Assembly (NCBI GenBank): GCA_023515745.1
Contig: JALECJ010000056.1
Span: 1 to 64,000, forward strand
Source of the DNA: Amoeboaphelidium protococcarum
Lineage: Eukaryota; Aphelidiomycota; Aphelidea
DNA: 64,000 bases
Reading direction: 5' to 3'
The translations under genes and the position numbers were made by a program. The notes below the pieces were generated by a model that was not told where the DNA came from, made no database searches, and saw nothing but the letters and a program-made list of their open reading frames with translations. Of this stretch, positions 47,406 to 59,971 are shown one piece after another (position 1 is the first letter of the stretch; every line of letters begins with the position of its first letter).

Positions 47406-49655
47406 ATGAAACCACTTTTGTAGAATGTGTTGGTCGCTAACCGAGGTGAGATTGCACTCAGAGTACTGAGGACTGCTCACCGACTGGGCATTAAGACTTC
47501 CACTATATACAGCGATGCTGATGTAAATGCGCGTCATGCTACTGTTTAGTCGCCGCTGCATGTAGGTGCTTACAGAGTGGGGCCTCCAGTGTCTGCACAG
47601 AGTTACTTGAACATCCCCGCAGTGTGTGCCGCAGTCAAAGAGTCTGGCGCAGATGCTGTACATGGAGGCTATGGGTTCTTGTCGGAGAATGCCAACTTTG
47701 TCAAGGCTCTGAATGAGATGGGCGTCAAGTTCATTGGACCGTCCTACAGTGCCATGTATCAGATGGGCGACAAGTTGACGAGCAAGAAGATTGCGCGCGA
47801 GGCCAAAGTCAATACCATTCCGGGATACTCTGGAGCTGTGAAGGATGCTGACCATGCCATCTAGATTGCCAAGGACATCATTGGAGGGTATCCAGTGATG
47901 ATCAAAGCGGCCCATGGCGGTGGTGGGAAGGGCATGCGAGTTGCATATACAGACGAGGATGTCCGCGAAGGTTTTGAGTTGGCACGTAATGAGGCGATCA
48001 GCTCTTTTGGTGACCCAACACTTTTGGTTGAGAAGTTTATTGAACAGCCAAGGCATATTGAGATTCAATTGATGGGCGACCAGCATGGAAATGTCTTTTA
48101 CTTCCCGGAGCGAGAGTGCTCCATTTAGCGACGTAATCAGAAGGTAATTGAAGAGGCTCCCAGTCCATTCCTGACTCAAGAGATCAGAGATGCTATGGGC
48201 AAGTAAGCTGTAGCTCTGGCGAAGAAGGTTGGCTATTTCTCTGCGGGAACTGTCGAATTCTTGGTGGATGTTAATAAGAACTTTTACTTCTTGGAGATGA
48301 ATACTCGTCTGCAGGTGGAGCATCCTATTACTGAGTACATTACTGGTGTGGATTTGGTCGAGCAGATGCTGAGAGTGGCTGCGGGGCATGATCTCACCAA
48401 GCGCTATGAGGGAATGATTCCGGATCCAGAGACTGGCGGTATGAAGCCTTACGTGTATGAAGCTCTGAACCAGGATCAAATTAGGAAGCCTAGTGGATGG
48501 GCGGTGGAGTGTAGAGTTTATGCCGAGGATCCGACAAAGTTTCTGCCGTCCATCGGTACTCTGTCCAAATACATTGAACCAAAACCAACTGTGGGCGCAG
48601 ATAGTCCAGATGCACCTCTTATCGGTGGTCAGCCGTTCCCTAATGTTCGCTGTGATTCTGGTGTTAGAGAAGGCAGTGAGATATCAATGTACTATGATCC
48701 TCTCATCTGCAAGCTGATCACGCATGGAAATGAGCGTCGCGAGGCTATCGATGGTATGGTGAAAGCTCTTGATCACTACGTGATTAAAGGTGTCACTCAC
48801 AATATTCCGCTGTTGAGAGAAGTGCTTGTGCATCCACGGTTCTTGGATGGTTCAAAGATCTCCACCAAGTTCTTGCCTGAGGAGTATCCAAAAGGTTTCC
48901 AAGGTCATCATCTGACAAAAGCAGAAGAGCAGTAGTTGATTGCAATTGGAGCTTGTATATTTGCTCAAAGGGACTTGAGAGATTGGTCATTTGTGGACAC
49001 TAATCGTCCTCACTCTAAATATCCTACCTAATGGGAGTTAAGTGTTTAGGTGAATGGAGATATGGATCCAAAGCACGGTGCCAAAGACTCCAAGAAATAA
49101 CAGGCAAAGAATGTGGTGGTGTAAGTATCTCCTGAGGCTGAATTCACAATTATCATTGATGGTGAGCAGTTTAAGGTGAAAGCTCCATGGACGCTAGAGT
49201 ATCCTATTGTTGAGGCTAAAGTTAAGGACATTGCATAGAAGAAGGAGAGTAACGAGGTGGCTCAGTACTTGGCTTCAAATGCTCAAGTATTGTTATTGTC
49301 ATATCTCGGCACCAAGTATCATCTTAACATTCTGACCAAGAAATAAGCGGCATTGAAGTAGTTTATGAAGCCAATCAAGCAGCTAGATCTCTCCAAGATG
49401 GTGATGAGCCCAATGCCCGGTCAAGTTGTGTCGGTGGCTGTAAAGGAAGGTGATATTGTGATTGAAGGCAGTCAGGTGGCTGTAGTGGAGGCGATGAAGA
49501 TGCAGAATGTCTTGCGCACCACTGCAGCCGGAAGGGTGAAGAAGGTGCGTGTCAAGCCTGGTGGAAGTGTCAAGGCCAATGATATTCTGATTGATCTGGA
49601 GGAGGTGAATGGGTCAACCAATGGCGGAGCAGCGGGTAAGAAGGCTGATAAATGA
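47406..49655 (+). CDS. PCCA: Propionyl-CoA carboxylase alpha chain (biotin carboxylase)
   Basis: Intronless, 749 residues from ATG 47406. Carboxylates biotin with bicarbonate and ATP; with the beta chain it turns propionyl-CoA into methylmalonyl-CoA in mitochondria. Biotin carboxylase domain: [16 protein letters not shown]-grasp loop [42 protein letters not shown]-like middle, then the biotinyl domain with VVEAMKMQN, whose Lys is the target of biotin protein ligase. The AMKMQN form and the lack of a pyruvate-carboxylase middle favour PCCA over pyruvate or methylcrotonyl carboxylase. No presequence is seen at this start; see the upstream region. Confidence 0.92.
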
Positions 49656-49730
49656 AGCTGTTATCTGAATCAGATTGTCAATGAAAAATTAGTTATAATA
49701 TGCGCAAGTATTCTTATTGATTCTTTTTAA

Positions 49731-50921
49731 TCACAATTTTAAAATGTCTGCAACTACTCCATGTGCAGTTACTTAAGCTCCTGCACCTGAGCCTCTAATA
49801 ACTAGAGGACTATCGCCATAGCGTTTAGTCCAGAAGATGATCATATTATCGGCTCCGGATAGCGAAGCCAGTGGGTGATCATTAGGAAAGTATTTCAACT
49901 CGGTACAGACTTACTTGGACTTTACATCCACCGTTCCAACGTATCTCATAACTTTACCATCCTTGGTGGCACTTTGCCTCTTCTCAGACATTACTGAATC
50001 AAATTCCGCTCCGAGACGATCCATAAACTCGGTGGAAGTAATTGAGGGACTCTGTAAAGATTCGGGTACTAAAGATGCAACAGATACTTGGATTACATCA
50101 GACTCCAGCTACTTATCACCATCCAATGGCAGCACCGCCTTCAATCCACACAGGCGAGCCAGTATAGTCACTTTACGCCCCACGTCCATACCATTCAAAT
50201 CGTCGCGAGGATCAGGCTCTGTGAACCCATTAGACTTGGCATCTTTGATAATCTCAGAGAACTTTAACGTTTGCGCGGTAGTATCACAGAATTTGTTGAA
50301 CACATACGACAGCGTACCCGAAAGGACACCCTCAATCTTGACAATCTCATCTCCCGTGGCCAGTAGATCATTCAGGGTGGATATGACTGGCAGACCAGCG
50401 CCGACTGTACTTTCATGCTTGAATGTACCACGCATCACATTATCATCATCACCTTGTTTCAATAATAAAACGTCACTCCATACATTCCACTGACCGCTGA
50501 TTCCCTTTTTATTAGCAGTTACCACGTGCCACCCTCTGCTTAAAAACTGACTATAGTAATCACCAAAAGTGTCGGACGCGGTGCAATCTACAATCACTTT
50601 ACCGCCAGTGAACTTGCTCATGCATTATACTATGTTATCGACAGTGTTTTCACACAATACATGGCCATCCACCTATTTTAAATCTTTTAAATCGGACAGC
50701 GCAGATTTGGTAAATTGAACTTGATCAGAACTTAGACTGAGAATCGACTTGCTGTTAGCCACTAGAACCAAACGCGTCTTGGTACGTGACTACAGAGCAG
50801 GCACAATTGACCTGTTGTTATTATTCAGCTACCCATTATTATTACTTTCTTAAATAGCTAAAAGTTGATCAAATACCGCTGAGCCTACAAGCCCGCTACC
50901 AATGAGAGCAACATTTAACAT
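49731..50921 (-). CDS. HOM6: Homoserine dehydrogenase
   Basis: Intronless, 396 residues; monofunctional, without an aspartokinase domain or ACT tail, as in yeast Hom6. Reduces aspartate semialdehyde to homoserine on the way to threonine and methionine, a pathway animals lack. N-terminal Rossmann loop LNVALIGSGLVGSAV, VVTANKKG, substrate signature GAGLPVISTLNDL, EGVLSGTLSYVFN, EPDPRDDLNGMDVGRK with the catalytic Asp/Lys region, and the C-terminal GSGAGAQVTAHGVVADI. An Asn/Gln-rich insert (about 24-38) is lineage-specific. Tail-to-tail with the carboxylase, 75 nt apart. Confidence 0.95.
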
Positions 50922-51518
50922 GTTTATTCTCAGTGCTTTACAACGCGTGTAGGTAAGTGTGATTTACTAACTACTCCTGACGACCGATTGATTGCCAAGA
51001 CAACCTGAAAGTTTGTTACAAACTAAGGGAGCCGATGTTTGTACAGTTTGAAATCTTAACAAGGGAACTAAATAGGTATCAAACAGCGCTTATATAGACA
51101 GAAAACTATTCAATAGTGGGATCTACCGTGTATGCATCCAAGTCATTGCACGCGCGTATATGAATGACGCATCAATTCCAGAAATTGAAACCGATTCAAT
51201 TCATCAGTGCGACGCCAAGCTAGTGACGGCGCGAATTGGGCGCGTGAAGTGTCACCAAAACAAATCCTCGCCTAGTATTTTCTCCATTCTCCAGTTGAAG
51301 AATTTTGTTTGTGCCGAGGCGGTTACATCTCTCTCTCTCTCTCTCACCCCGAAAACATTTCCTTTTCTGGCTAAACATTTATTACTGCCTTATTGCCCTA
51401 TTCATTCACTGAATCGCTCGTGGTTGGTTATACTCTTTTGCTAATAACATCGCTGTGTCAACTCTCTGCTTCTACTCGATATTTGATACTCAACCTTTTA
51501 ATATATATTTACTAAACT
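50922..51518. promoter_or_regulatory. Divergent promoter region with CT repeat
   Basis: Separates homoserine dehydrogenase and GDP-mannose pyrophosphorylase. Contains a CT dinucleotide tract (51329-51345) and a pyrimidine-rich stretch ahead of the latter, like that before Rpt6. A 94-codon frame at 51160-51444 overlaps the tract and is not called. Confidence 0.4.
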
Positions 51519-52753
51519 ATGAAGGCTTTAATTCTTGTTGGAGGTAAGTTGTATCTGTCTGTCTCAGTCTCAGTCTAAGTCATCACCGCTATCATAATAA
51601 TGCTCTCTCTTTACATATGTAGGTTTCGGTACTAGACTTCGCCCGTTGACATTGACTGTTCCAAAGCCACTGGTACCTTTTGCTAATGAGCCTATGATTT
51701 TGCATCAGATCACTGCCCTGGTTAAGGTATGTCTTTCTCTCTACATTGATCAATGAATTTATCATGTATTTGAATCTATCGCTTAGTTGATGTGTGTAGG
51801 CTGGTGTTAAGGATGTTGTACTCGCTGTTAATTACAGACCGGAGTTGATGGTTGCACAGATGAAGCGTTATGAAGAGGAGCTTGGTGTCAAGATCACCTT
51901 CTCTGTTGAAACTGAGCCTCTGGGTACTGCTGGTCCACTAGCTCTGGCTCGTGAGATTTTGACCAATGATAGTGCACCGTTCTTTGTACTGAACAGTGAC
52001 ATTATCTGCGACTTTCCATTTGCTGAGATGATTAAATTCCATAAGAATCATGGTAATGAAGGTACTATCCTGGTGACCAAGGTTGAGGAGCCATCCAAGT
52101 ATGGTGTCGTTGTCAATCATCAAGGTTCATCCAATATTGAGAGATTTGTGGAGAAGCCACAGGAGTATGTGAGCAATAAGATCAATGCCGGCATCTACAT
52201 GTTCTCTCCTAAAATTTTGGATCGTATCGAATTGCGTCCAACCTCTATTGAGAAGGAGGTGTTTCCAAAGATGGCTGCAGATGGTGAGCTTCACTCTATG
52301 GAACTGGATGGATTTTGGATGGACGTGGGACAGCCTCGTGATTTCCTCCTTGGTACCGGTCTGTACCTGAACTCTCTATAGCAGAAGGAGCCATCACGTC
52401 TCTCCTCTCACGCATCTGTAGTTGGTCCAGTGCTGGTACATCCATCAGCTCAGATTGGAAAGGATTGTAAAATTGGACCAAATGTTGTCATTGGCCCTAA
52501 CGTGAAGATTGGTGATGGCGTGCGTTTGTAAAAGTGTGTCATCATGGAGAACTCGACTATAAAGTCGCATGCGTGGATCCATTCCAGTATTGTAGGGTGG
52601 GAGTCCACAGTGGGCAGATGGACTCGCGTGGAAGGTGTATCCGTGCTCGGTGATGACGTCTAAATCGCCGATGAACTCTACATCAATGGTGGATCTATCC
52701 TACCACACAAATCCATCTCTGTCAACATTGCTGAGCCAAAGATTGTGATGTGA
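51519..52753 (+). CDS. GMPPB: Mannose-1-phosphate guanylyltransferase
   Basis: Exons 51519-51543, 51623-51726, 51800-52753 (introns 79 and 73 nt, acceptors TATGTAG and GTGTAG); 360 residues, the usual length. Makes GDP-mannose for N-glycans, GPI anchors and wall mannan (yeast Psa1). Signature [20 protein letters not shown], then [45 protein letters not shown], and a C-terminal left-handed beta-helix ([20 protein letters not shown]) ending [13 protein letters not shown]. The first exon is only 25 nt and splits the nucleotide-binding GG-F loop. Confidence 0.96.
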
Positions 52754-53213
52754 TTTCCATTTATCATTAGTTGCTGCCATTTATTAATAGCAATCAATTC
52801 ATTTGCATCTTTAATGCTTGTTTCATTTTGATTGTTAACTTTTATTTGTACGTAAATGCGTGTGCTAAACTTTCTCAAAGCTCTGTAATGTGCTCTAATG
52901 AAAACAGTTTTGAAACCAACTTAGGAATGCTCTTTCGGTGTTTCTAGAAGAGTTCAAGAAGGTTCTGTCTCTCTCTTGCTATTAAGCGAAACAGAACGAA
53001 TTCATCAATTTTTGAGTGAGAGACGACCTGTGTGGGTGGCTTTCGCGATCCACAATATCGATTTTACAGCCAGCCGCTCAGCCGTTCGTTTCGGGTGTTC
53101 GCGTCAAATTGTCCGTTAAGTCCGCAGTTCCATTTACCTTATTAGAATAACCATTCAACAATTAGCAAGTTCATAATCATAATAATAATAACGATAATAA
53201 CAAAAAGTTCAAT
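52754..53213. other. Intergenic region
   Basis: Terminator of the pyrophosphorylase and promoter of ATP-citrate lyase; ends in an ATA/ATAATA-rich stretch. No gene supported. Confidence 0.4.
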
Positions 53214-56200
53214 ATGTCTGCTAAAGCGATTACAGAGTATGATGGTAAAAAGTTGTTGGCCAAGTGGTTGCAGTGTCCACCTTCAATTGCTGGCATGTAG
53301 TCTCAACCCCAAGAACTTAGTGCTGGTGGTGCATTCAGTGGCTCTAGTAAGTTGGCCCGCGTAGTGCTGGATGTTGGTCCCAAGACTTCATACAAGCCAT
53401 CCGCTGACTCTAAGCCTGTCTTGTAGAAGAGTTAAGCAACTCAGAGTGCTAGTAGAGAGTAGGTGAAAGCTCGTCTGTAACCGTTGTTTGATCAGCTGGA
53501 GCGATAGGAACCGTGGTTGCTTTAGGAGAAGTTGGTGGTTAAGCCTGATCAACTGATCAAGAGACGTGGCAAGCTGGGCCTTCTGGGAATAAATCTAGAC
53601 TGGTAGGCTGTGAAGTAATGGATTGTTGAACGTGCTGACACTAGAATTTCCGTAGATGGTATTAGCGGTACTCTGAATGCTTTCATTATTGAACCGTTTG
53701 TACCGCATCCTCAAGAGACTGAACACTACGTCTGCATTCAGTCCGTCAGGGATGGTGATCTCGTCTTCTTCTACGACAAGGGTGGTATCGATGTTGGTGA
53801 TGTGGATAGTAAAGCTTAGAAATTGCTGATTCCTACCGGGGTTTAGTTTCAGTCGATGAAGGAGCAGGTGGTGACTGATTTGTTGAAGGGTATTCCGGAG
53901 TAGGATAACAAGAGAGCAGTGTTGCATGACTTTCTACTTAGATTGCATACCGTTTATGCTGATCTCAACTTTACCTATTTGGAGATTAATCCGCTCGTTG
54001 TCTTGCCTGCCAAGTCTGCACAGGATCCTCCTCAGGTAATCTATCTGGATCTTGCTGCCAAGATTGATTAGACTGCAGAATTTGAATCTGGCAAGTATTG
54101 GTCATAAGCCTTATCGCCACTTTAGTTGTAGTCTTAGTAGCCTAACAATAATAACAGTAATGCTTCAGTATCTTTGACCTTTCCAGCACCTTTCGGAAGA
54201 GAATTGACGCCAGAAGAGGCTTATATAGCAGAATTGGATTCCAAGACCGGAGCATCTTTGAAGTTGACTGTGTTGAATCCTGAAGGTAGAATATGGACAA
54301 TGGTGGCTGGTGGTGGAGCATCAGTGGTGTATAGTGATGCTATTGCTGCTCATGGATTTGCGCACGAGCTGGCTAATTATGGTGAATATAGTGGTGCGCC
54401 ATCAGAGACTCAGACGTATGAATATGCCAAGACTCTGCTTGATCTAATGACTAGGTAGAAGCACAAGAGCGAGAGTAAAGTGCTACTGATTGGTGGTGGT
54501 ATTGCCAATTTCACAAATGTCGCTGCCACTTTTAAGGGAATTGTACGCGCTTTGCGTGAGTTTAAACAGAGAATTTTGGATGTTGGTTGTAAGATTTGGG
54601 TTAGAAGAGGTGGTCCTAATTGGCAGGAGGGTCTGAAGTTGATTCGTGGCGTTGGCGAGGAATTGGATTTGGACCTGGCCGTCTATGGACCCGAGACACA
54701 TATTACTGCCATTGTAGAGATGGCCCTGGGTAAGTCATCCACTTCTGGTGATGCATAGGGGCCTTAGAAGGGAGGTCAGGCCAATAAGTCCGCATCTTCC
54801 TATACGGAACAGGTTTTCTATGGTCAGTCTTCCACATCAACTGGTGCAGTGACGAAAAAGAATAAGAGCGTGGACCAATTGCTAGAGTTTGCACCTGCTG
54901 ATAAGAATTACAGCCAACCTATTGCATCTTTCCCATCTACACCGGTGCAGAGTCATCCATGGTATCAGCCATTCACCAAGTAGACCAAGTCGTTCATATA
55001 CGGTATGCAACCACGAGCTGTCCAGGGAATGTTGGACTTTGACCACATGTGCAAGAGAGAGGCTCCATCCGTGGCTGCCATGATTTATCCTTTTGGTGGT
55101 TCTCATGTGTAGAAATTCTATTGGGGTGATAAGGAGATGCTTCTTCCCGTAATGACCAGTGTTGAGGAGGCTGTGCAAAAGTTCCCTGATGTGGATACAG
55201 TGATCAACTTCGCATCGTTTAGATCCGTGTATGACAGCACAATGTAGTTGCTGAAGTTCTCATCTCAGCTCAAGACTATTGCCATTATTGCTGAGGGTGT
55301 GCCGGAGAGACGTGCCAAATAGATTTTGAAGACTGCCAGTGATCAAGGTGTCCTTATCATTGGACCTGCGACTGTGGGTGGTATTAAGCCTGGATGCTTC
55401 AAGATTGGTAATACCGGTGGTATGATTGACAATATCATTGGAAGTAAGTTGTACCGTGCTGGATCTGTGGCTTATGTGAGCAAGAGTGGTGGTATGAGTA
55501 ATGAACTGAATAATCTGCTTGCACGCTGTACCGATGGAGTTTACGAGGGTATTGCCATTGGTGGTGATCGATATCCTGGTAGTACATTCTTTGATCATTT
55601 GATTAGATTCCAGGATGATCCTAACTGTAAGATGCTATTACTGCTGGGAGAAGTTGGTGGTGTCGAAGAGTATAAAGTGGCTGAGGCCATCAAAAGTGGT
55701 AGAATCACAAAGCCTGTCGTGGCATGGTGTATTGGTACGTGTGCGAACATGTTCGGTGCTGAAGTCTAGTTTGGACATGCTGGTGCACTGGCAAATTCTA
55801 ATCTGGAGACTGCATTGGCCAAGAATGAAGCCCTACGCCAGGCTGGTGCTATTGTTCCAAAGACATTTGAGGATCTACCTGCTGCATTAGAGGCGACTTA
55901 TAAGCAACTACTTGAAAAGGGATTGGTAAAGCCGTTCACTGAGCCAGAGGTGCCTAAAGTTCCCATCGATTATGCTTGGGCATAAGAGCTTGGTCTAGTA
56001 CGTAAGCCGGCCAGTTTTGTTAGTACTATCTGTGATGATCGTGGATAAGAGTTGTTATATGCAGGAATGCCTATTTCCAAAGTGTTTGAAGAAGATATTG
56101 GAGTTGGAGGTGTTTTGAGTCTGTTGTGGTTCAAGAGAAGATTGCCGCAATACGCCACCAAGTTCATCGAGATGGTGCTGATGTTGACTGCTGATCATGG

Positions 56201-56873
56201 TCCGGCTGTCAGTGGAGCTCATAATACTATCGTCACTGCCAGAGCTGGCAAGGATTTGGTGTCTAGTCTGGTAGCTGGTCTTCTGACCATCGGTGACAGA
56301 TTTGGTGGTGCTCTGGATGGAGCTGCAGAACAATTTAGTGCAGCATATGATCAAGGCCTCTCGCCGCAGGAGTTTGTAGATTCTCTGCGCAAGTAGCATA
56401 AACTGATACTGGGCATTGGGCACAAGATCAAGAGCAGGACTAATCCGGACTTGCGTGTTAGTATCCTGACTGATTACGCCAAAAGAACTTTCCCACAGAC
56501 TCCGCTCCTGGATTATGCTCGTAAAGTTGAGCTTATCACGACCGCCAAGAAGGATAATTTGATTTTGAATGTAGATGGTGCAATTGGTGTGCTCTTTGTC
56601 GATCTTCTCCGTCATTCTGGTGCTTTCAGTCGTGAGGAGGCTGAGGAGTATATTAAAATTGGCACTCTGAATGGCCTATTTGTTCTGGGTAGAAGTTTGG
56701 GATTCATTGGACACTTTATCGACCAGAAGCGTCTAAAGCAGGGCCTGTATAGACATCCGTGGGATGATATCAGCTATTTGGTAGGCATGGAGGGACAGGG
56801 AAGCAGTGTCCTTGTCAGTGGTGCATCACTGGGCAATGTGGGAGATAACAACAAGGATGGAGCGCAATAATGA
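53214..56873 (+). CDS. ACLY: ATP-citrate lyase, single-chain form
   Basis: Intronless, 1219 residues. Cleaves citrate with CoA and ATP to acetyl-CoA and oxaloacetate in the cytosol, supplying fatty-acid and sterol synthesis. N-terminal ATP-grasp/succinyl-CoA-ligase-beta-like part ([21 protein letters not shown]), CoA-binding and ligase-alpha-like part with GHAGA carrying the phosphorylated His855, and a C-terminal citrate-synthase-like domain ([29 protein letters not shown]). Both halves are fused as in animals; Dikarya fungi split it into two genes. Gln/Ser-rich inserts (about 300-320 and 520-560) explain the extra length over human. Ends CAA UAA UGA. Confidence 0.97.
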
Positions 56874-56943
56874 AATACTTATATCAAAAGATGATAAATG
56901 AGACGTGAATTATAACGGTTATAATGTATAAGAGATTTATCAA

Positions 56944-57628
56944 TCACAGGTACTTGGCCGTCAGCTTTATATGTTATTACAATGACCCAACCGGATCCTT
57001 CTGGAATCTATCGTTCTAATACACCATCTTCATCTATTCCAACTCCTTTCTAAGTGTGTTCTATCGACCTTTATGAGACTTGACGCGGTTTTTAGGTGCA
57101 GGTTAGTTCTGCTATTAGGACTACTATTTCATTTTCTGTCTAGCCATTTCCACTTCCATCTATTACTAATCAAAATCCAGAAGGGCATCTTTGGTCAATT
57201 TTGTACTTTTAATATCCGTGCTTGGAATTTAGACTTCTTTATCTTGACTAGGATTTATAAAACTACTGCTAATACCATCCTGGTATAACGCGTCTTACAA
57301 AGTATCGACATTCATCAGCGGCTGACTCTTTGTGGCTAATCGCTTCTTTTGCTTCTACTTCTCCTATTACATTAAAGCATACTATGGCTCTAGTTCTACA
57401 CAATATACATAAATATCGGCGATAATAATTATCAGGTGTGTCAATGGAATGACTGCAAATCTTACTCTGTATGAACAGGTCGCGCTTCATACGCCTTTTC
57501 TCTTTTTTACCTATGGACATTGTGGTGTTCATTGTGATATTCGTCTTGCTGTCATCGAAATCATCAAGCTGCCTTATTGTGTTCGACAGCTGTCTGCCAG
57601 CATTTCTTTCGCGCCTAATTGCTGGCAT
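56944..57628 (-). CDS. SLX9: Ribosome biogenesis protein SLX9
   Basis: Exons 57466-57628 and 56944-57395, intron 70 nt (GTAAG...TGTGTAG); 204 residues. SLX9 helps pre-40S maturation in the nucleolus. Family features: IGKKEKRRMKRDLFIQKLE, then RLATKSQPLMNVDTL, and the C-terminal RFQKDPVGSLQQHIK. Highly basic and Gln-rich. Invisible under the standard code because of more than fifteen UAA/UAG codons. Convergent with ATP-citrate lyase, 70 nt apart. Confidence 0.85.
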
Positions 57629-57790
57629 GTCCTGTATGTTATAGTGATGACTGTCTTTTAATCGCGTTAAATATGACGGTATTGTAATGGATTGAAAGGA
57701 GAGAAAAAGTCTCTTTTTTTGTAATTCTCTCTTTAAGGAAACTACTCTGATTGACTAAAGGAAATAGTATTTGAACAGAAATAATACTAG

Positions 57791-59323
57791 ATGAAGCAGA
57801 ATTTTGATTTGGAATTAGACGATCCTTTGTATAATTATGATGGAGGAAATGTGCAAAGTGGTGGGCTTGCGAATGAGCCATCAGTGGCTAGGCGCAAATC
57901 TCACAAGTTCAAGAACAGCCACGAGACTCTGGCAGCTAACAATGATCATAATCAAGCGTAGTACTAATCTTAACCACATCGTCGTCCTAGTACAAGTATG
58001 ATGCTTAATAATAATAATAATAGCAGCGATCGTTTTGAAGAGCGGCGACTAATTGAAAATAGCAGTCAAGATGAATTCTGGCAGCTTGATGGTGGGGATA
58101 ACACGCGCTACGGTAATAGGGATAACGGCAACACGTACATGGTTAAGAGTTCTGAAGCTGCTTATATCAGGAACAGATACAAGCGATGGGCATATCTTAT
58201 AATGGAGGACCCGTCTTCTTCATATCTGGCTTTTACTTGGAACATCTTGCTCGCCTTACTTATCCTACTTAATGCTCTGGTAATGATCATTGAGACTATG
58301 CCGTCCATGAACAATGAAGACACGATTCCGGGGAGGTTCTTTCTATATGCAGAGATTGTGGTACTGGGCATTTTCGCTGTGGAATTCGCTGTAAGACTTT
58401 ATGGTCACACATATAATCTGGAAAAGTTTTTGTCCTTCTGTAAGAGTCCACTGTTTATCATTGATATCCTGGCATTCTTTCCATTCTTTATTGAACTTAT
58501 TGTCAGCGGCAGGCCGTACATGGAGACTCAGAGATTCTCTATCCTTCGTCTTTTTCGCTTATTTCGAATGTTTAGAGTGTACAAGTACCAGTCTCTGCTG
58601 CAGCTGTCTATCGAAGTCCTTCTCATTGCCGTGGCCAAGAGTGCTGAATCTCTGATCGCCTTGATGCTCTTCATTGTGACTATATGTACGTGTCTGGGCA
58701 CTCTGATTTACTTTGCTGAGCGTGGTACATATTCGCAGGAGTAGAAGAAGTTTTACACTTCTCTGGAGCCTTTCATAGAATCCAATTTCATGTCCATTCC
58801 GTCGTCAATGTGGTTCATAGTTGAAACTCTGACCACGACTGGGTACGGTGAAGTGGTACCTCTTACAGCATGGGGTAAAGTTGTCGCGTTCATTTCAATG
58901 TCTTTTGGTATTCTCTCTATCGCGCTCCCCTCCATCATTGTGGGTCGAAATTACATTGCCGTGTGGTCAGTGATGAGCAAGTACAAGACTCCAGATGGAT
59001 TGTGGATTCAACGCGACGACGATGATGAAGAAGTTATTGATGATAATAATGCAGTAGATGGTAAAGCTGGTATTGCAATGAAGAAAATTAATACTAAATC
59101 TTCGCGGAATAGTCTTGTGTCTGATATTGAAAGTGCTCACGGGGCTGATGCTAATAATGATTAACCACGGCTATCTAGGAGGCCATCTCAGATCCTGCAG
59201 AAATCTGCGCTATCCTCAAAATCTAATACAACACATGAGCGATTAGACAATATAGAGAAGCTACTGCAGAAGCTTTTACAACAACAGCAGTCGTAATCAT
59301 AAGAACCGGTATAACAAGAGTGA
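57791..59323 (+). CDS. Voltage-gated potassium channel, six-helix Kv type
   Basis: Intronless, 510 residues. Acidic, Asn-rich N-terminus without a T1 domain; S1 (about 142-166), S2 with FAVEFAVRLY, S3 LFIIDILAFFPFFIEL, voltage sensor S4 RFSILRLFRLFRMFRVYK with Arg every third residue, S5, pore helix and filter TTTGYGE (348-354), S6 with SIALPSIIVG. The C-terminus carries a Gln-rich coiled coil (LDNIEKLLQKLLQQQQ) that may drive assembly. The filter Glu replaces the usual Asp and Thr-Thr replaces Thr-Val. Well-known fungi mostly have only TOK channels, so a true Kv is notable. Confidence 0.93.
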
Positions 59324-59386
59324 GAAATTAATGAATTGTAAAAAATGTTAGAATTCTACGCCAATTGTATATATATTTTAAAGTGA

Positions 59387-59611
59387 TCATTCTTTTTAAA
59401 TAGTCATAACCTGATCCTCTTCAACATAGTCGACACCTTCCAAAGACTTGAGGGAGTCGGTCAACTGCTCAGGAATCTCACAGCTAAAGCCAAGGAGCAC
59501 AGAGTCGTAACGATGGCCAATCTTACCACCCTCCTTCTTCACCTGATCCACAGCCTATTCAATAGTATTCTTAGCGGTACCCTACTTAAAGACGACAATA
59601 TAAGACTTCAT
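59387..59611 (-). CDS. Protease B inhibitor-like protein (I9 / PBI2 family)
   Basis: 74 residues, intronless, size of yeast Pbi2. It is a free-standing copy of the subtilisin propeptide fold: MKSYIVVFKQGTAKNTIEQA, GGKIGHRYDSVLLGFSCEIP, then VDYVEEDQVMT. Such proteins inhibit vacuolar subtilisin-type proteases and act in vacuole fusion. Tail-to-tail with the K+ channel gene, 63 nt apart. Confidence 0.88.
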
Positions 59612-59971
59612 TATTAAACGGTATTTATGATGATTTGATAACAGAAGGTAAATAATTATTATCAGTTGAAAAAATAAAAGAAAATGAATACTTATTATTA
59701 TGGACGGTATTGTCACGAGATTTAAAGTAGGAGTGAGTGATCAGGGGTGCTTCATTCTGCGGGATGATTCGGCTTGGTGAGTTGTTAAAGGATTCACGCG
59801 CGTCTCGATTGTGTAATGAGTGACTTTAGTCCTTGAGAGCCCCATGTGTTTGTTTCAAGAGAGAGAGTGATCTAGCAGTGACGCGTCATTCTATAGGCAA
59901 TTTTGAGGCTATACACAGGAAGCTACTTTAAAAAAGAGAAACATGAAAACAAGTTTAATTCAATTACAATT
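59612..59971. other. Intergenic region
   Basis: Promoter side of the inhibitor gene; has an ACGCGT at 59881-59886. No gene supported. Confidence 0.35.

Noticed and set aside
47301-48479. 392-codon open frame on the minus strand
   Set aside because: Antisense to the biotin carboxylase domain; no motif, and the plus strand is clearly coding.
51160-51444. 94-codon frame upstream of the GDP-mannose pyrophosphorylase
   Set aside because: Overlaps a CT repeat and promoter-like sequence; no motif.
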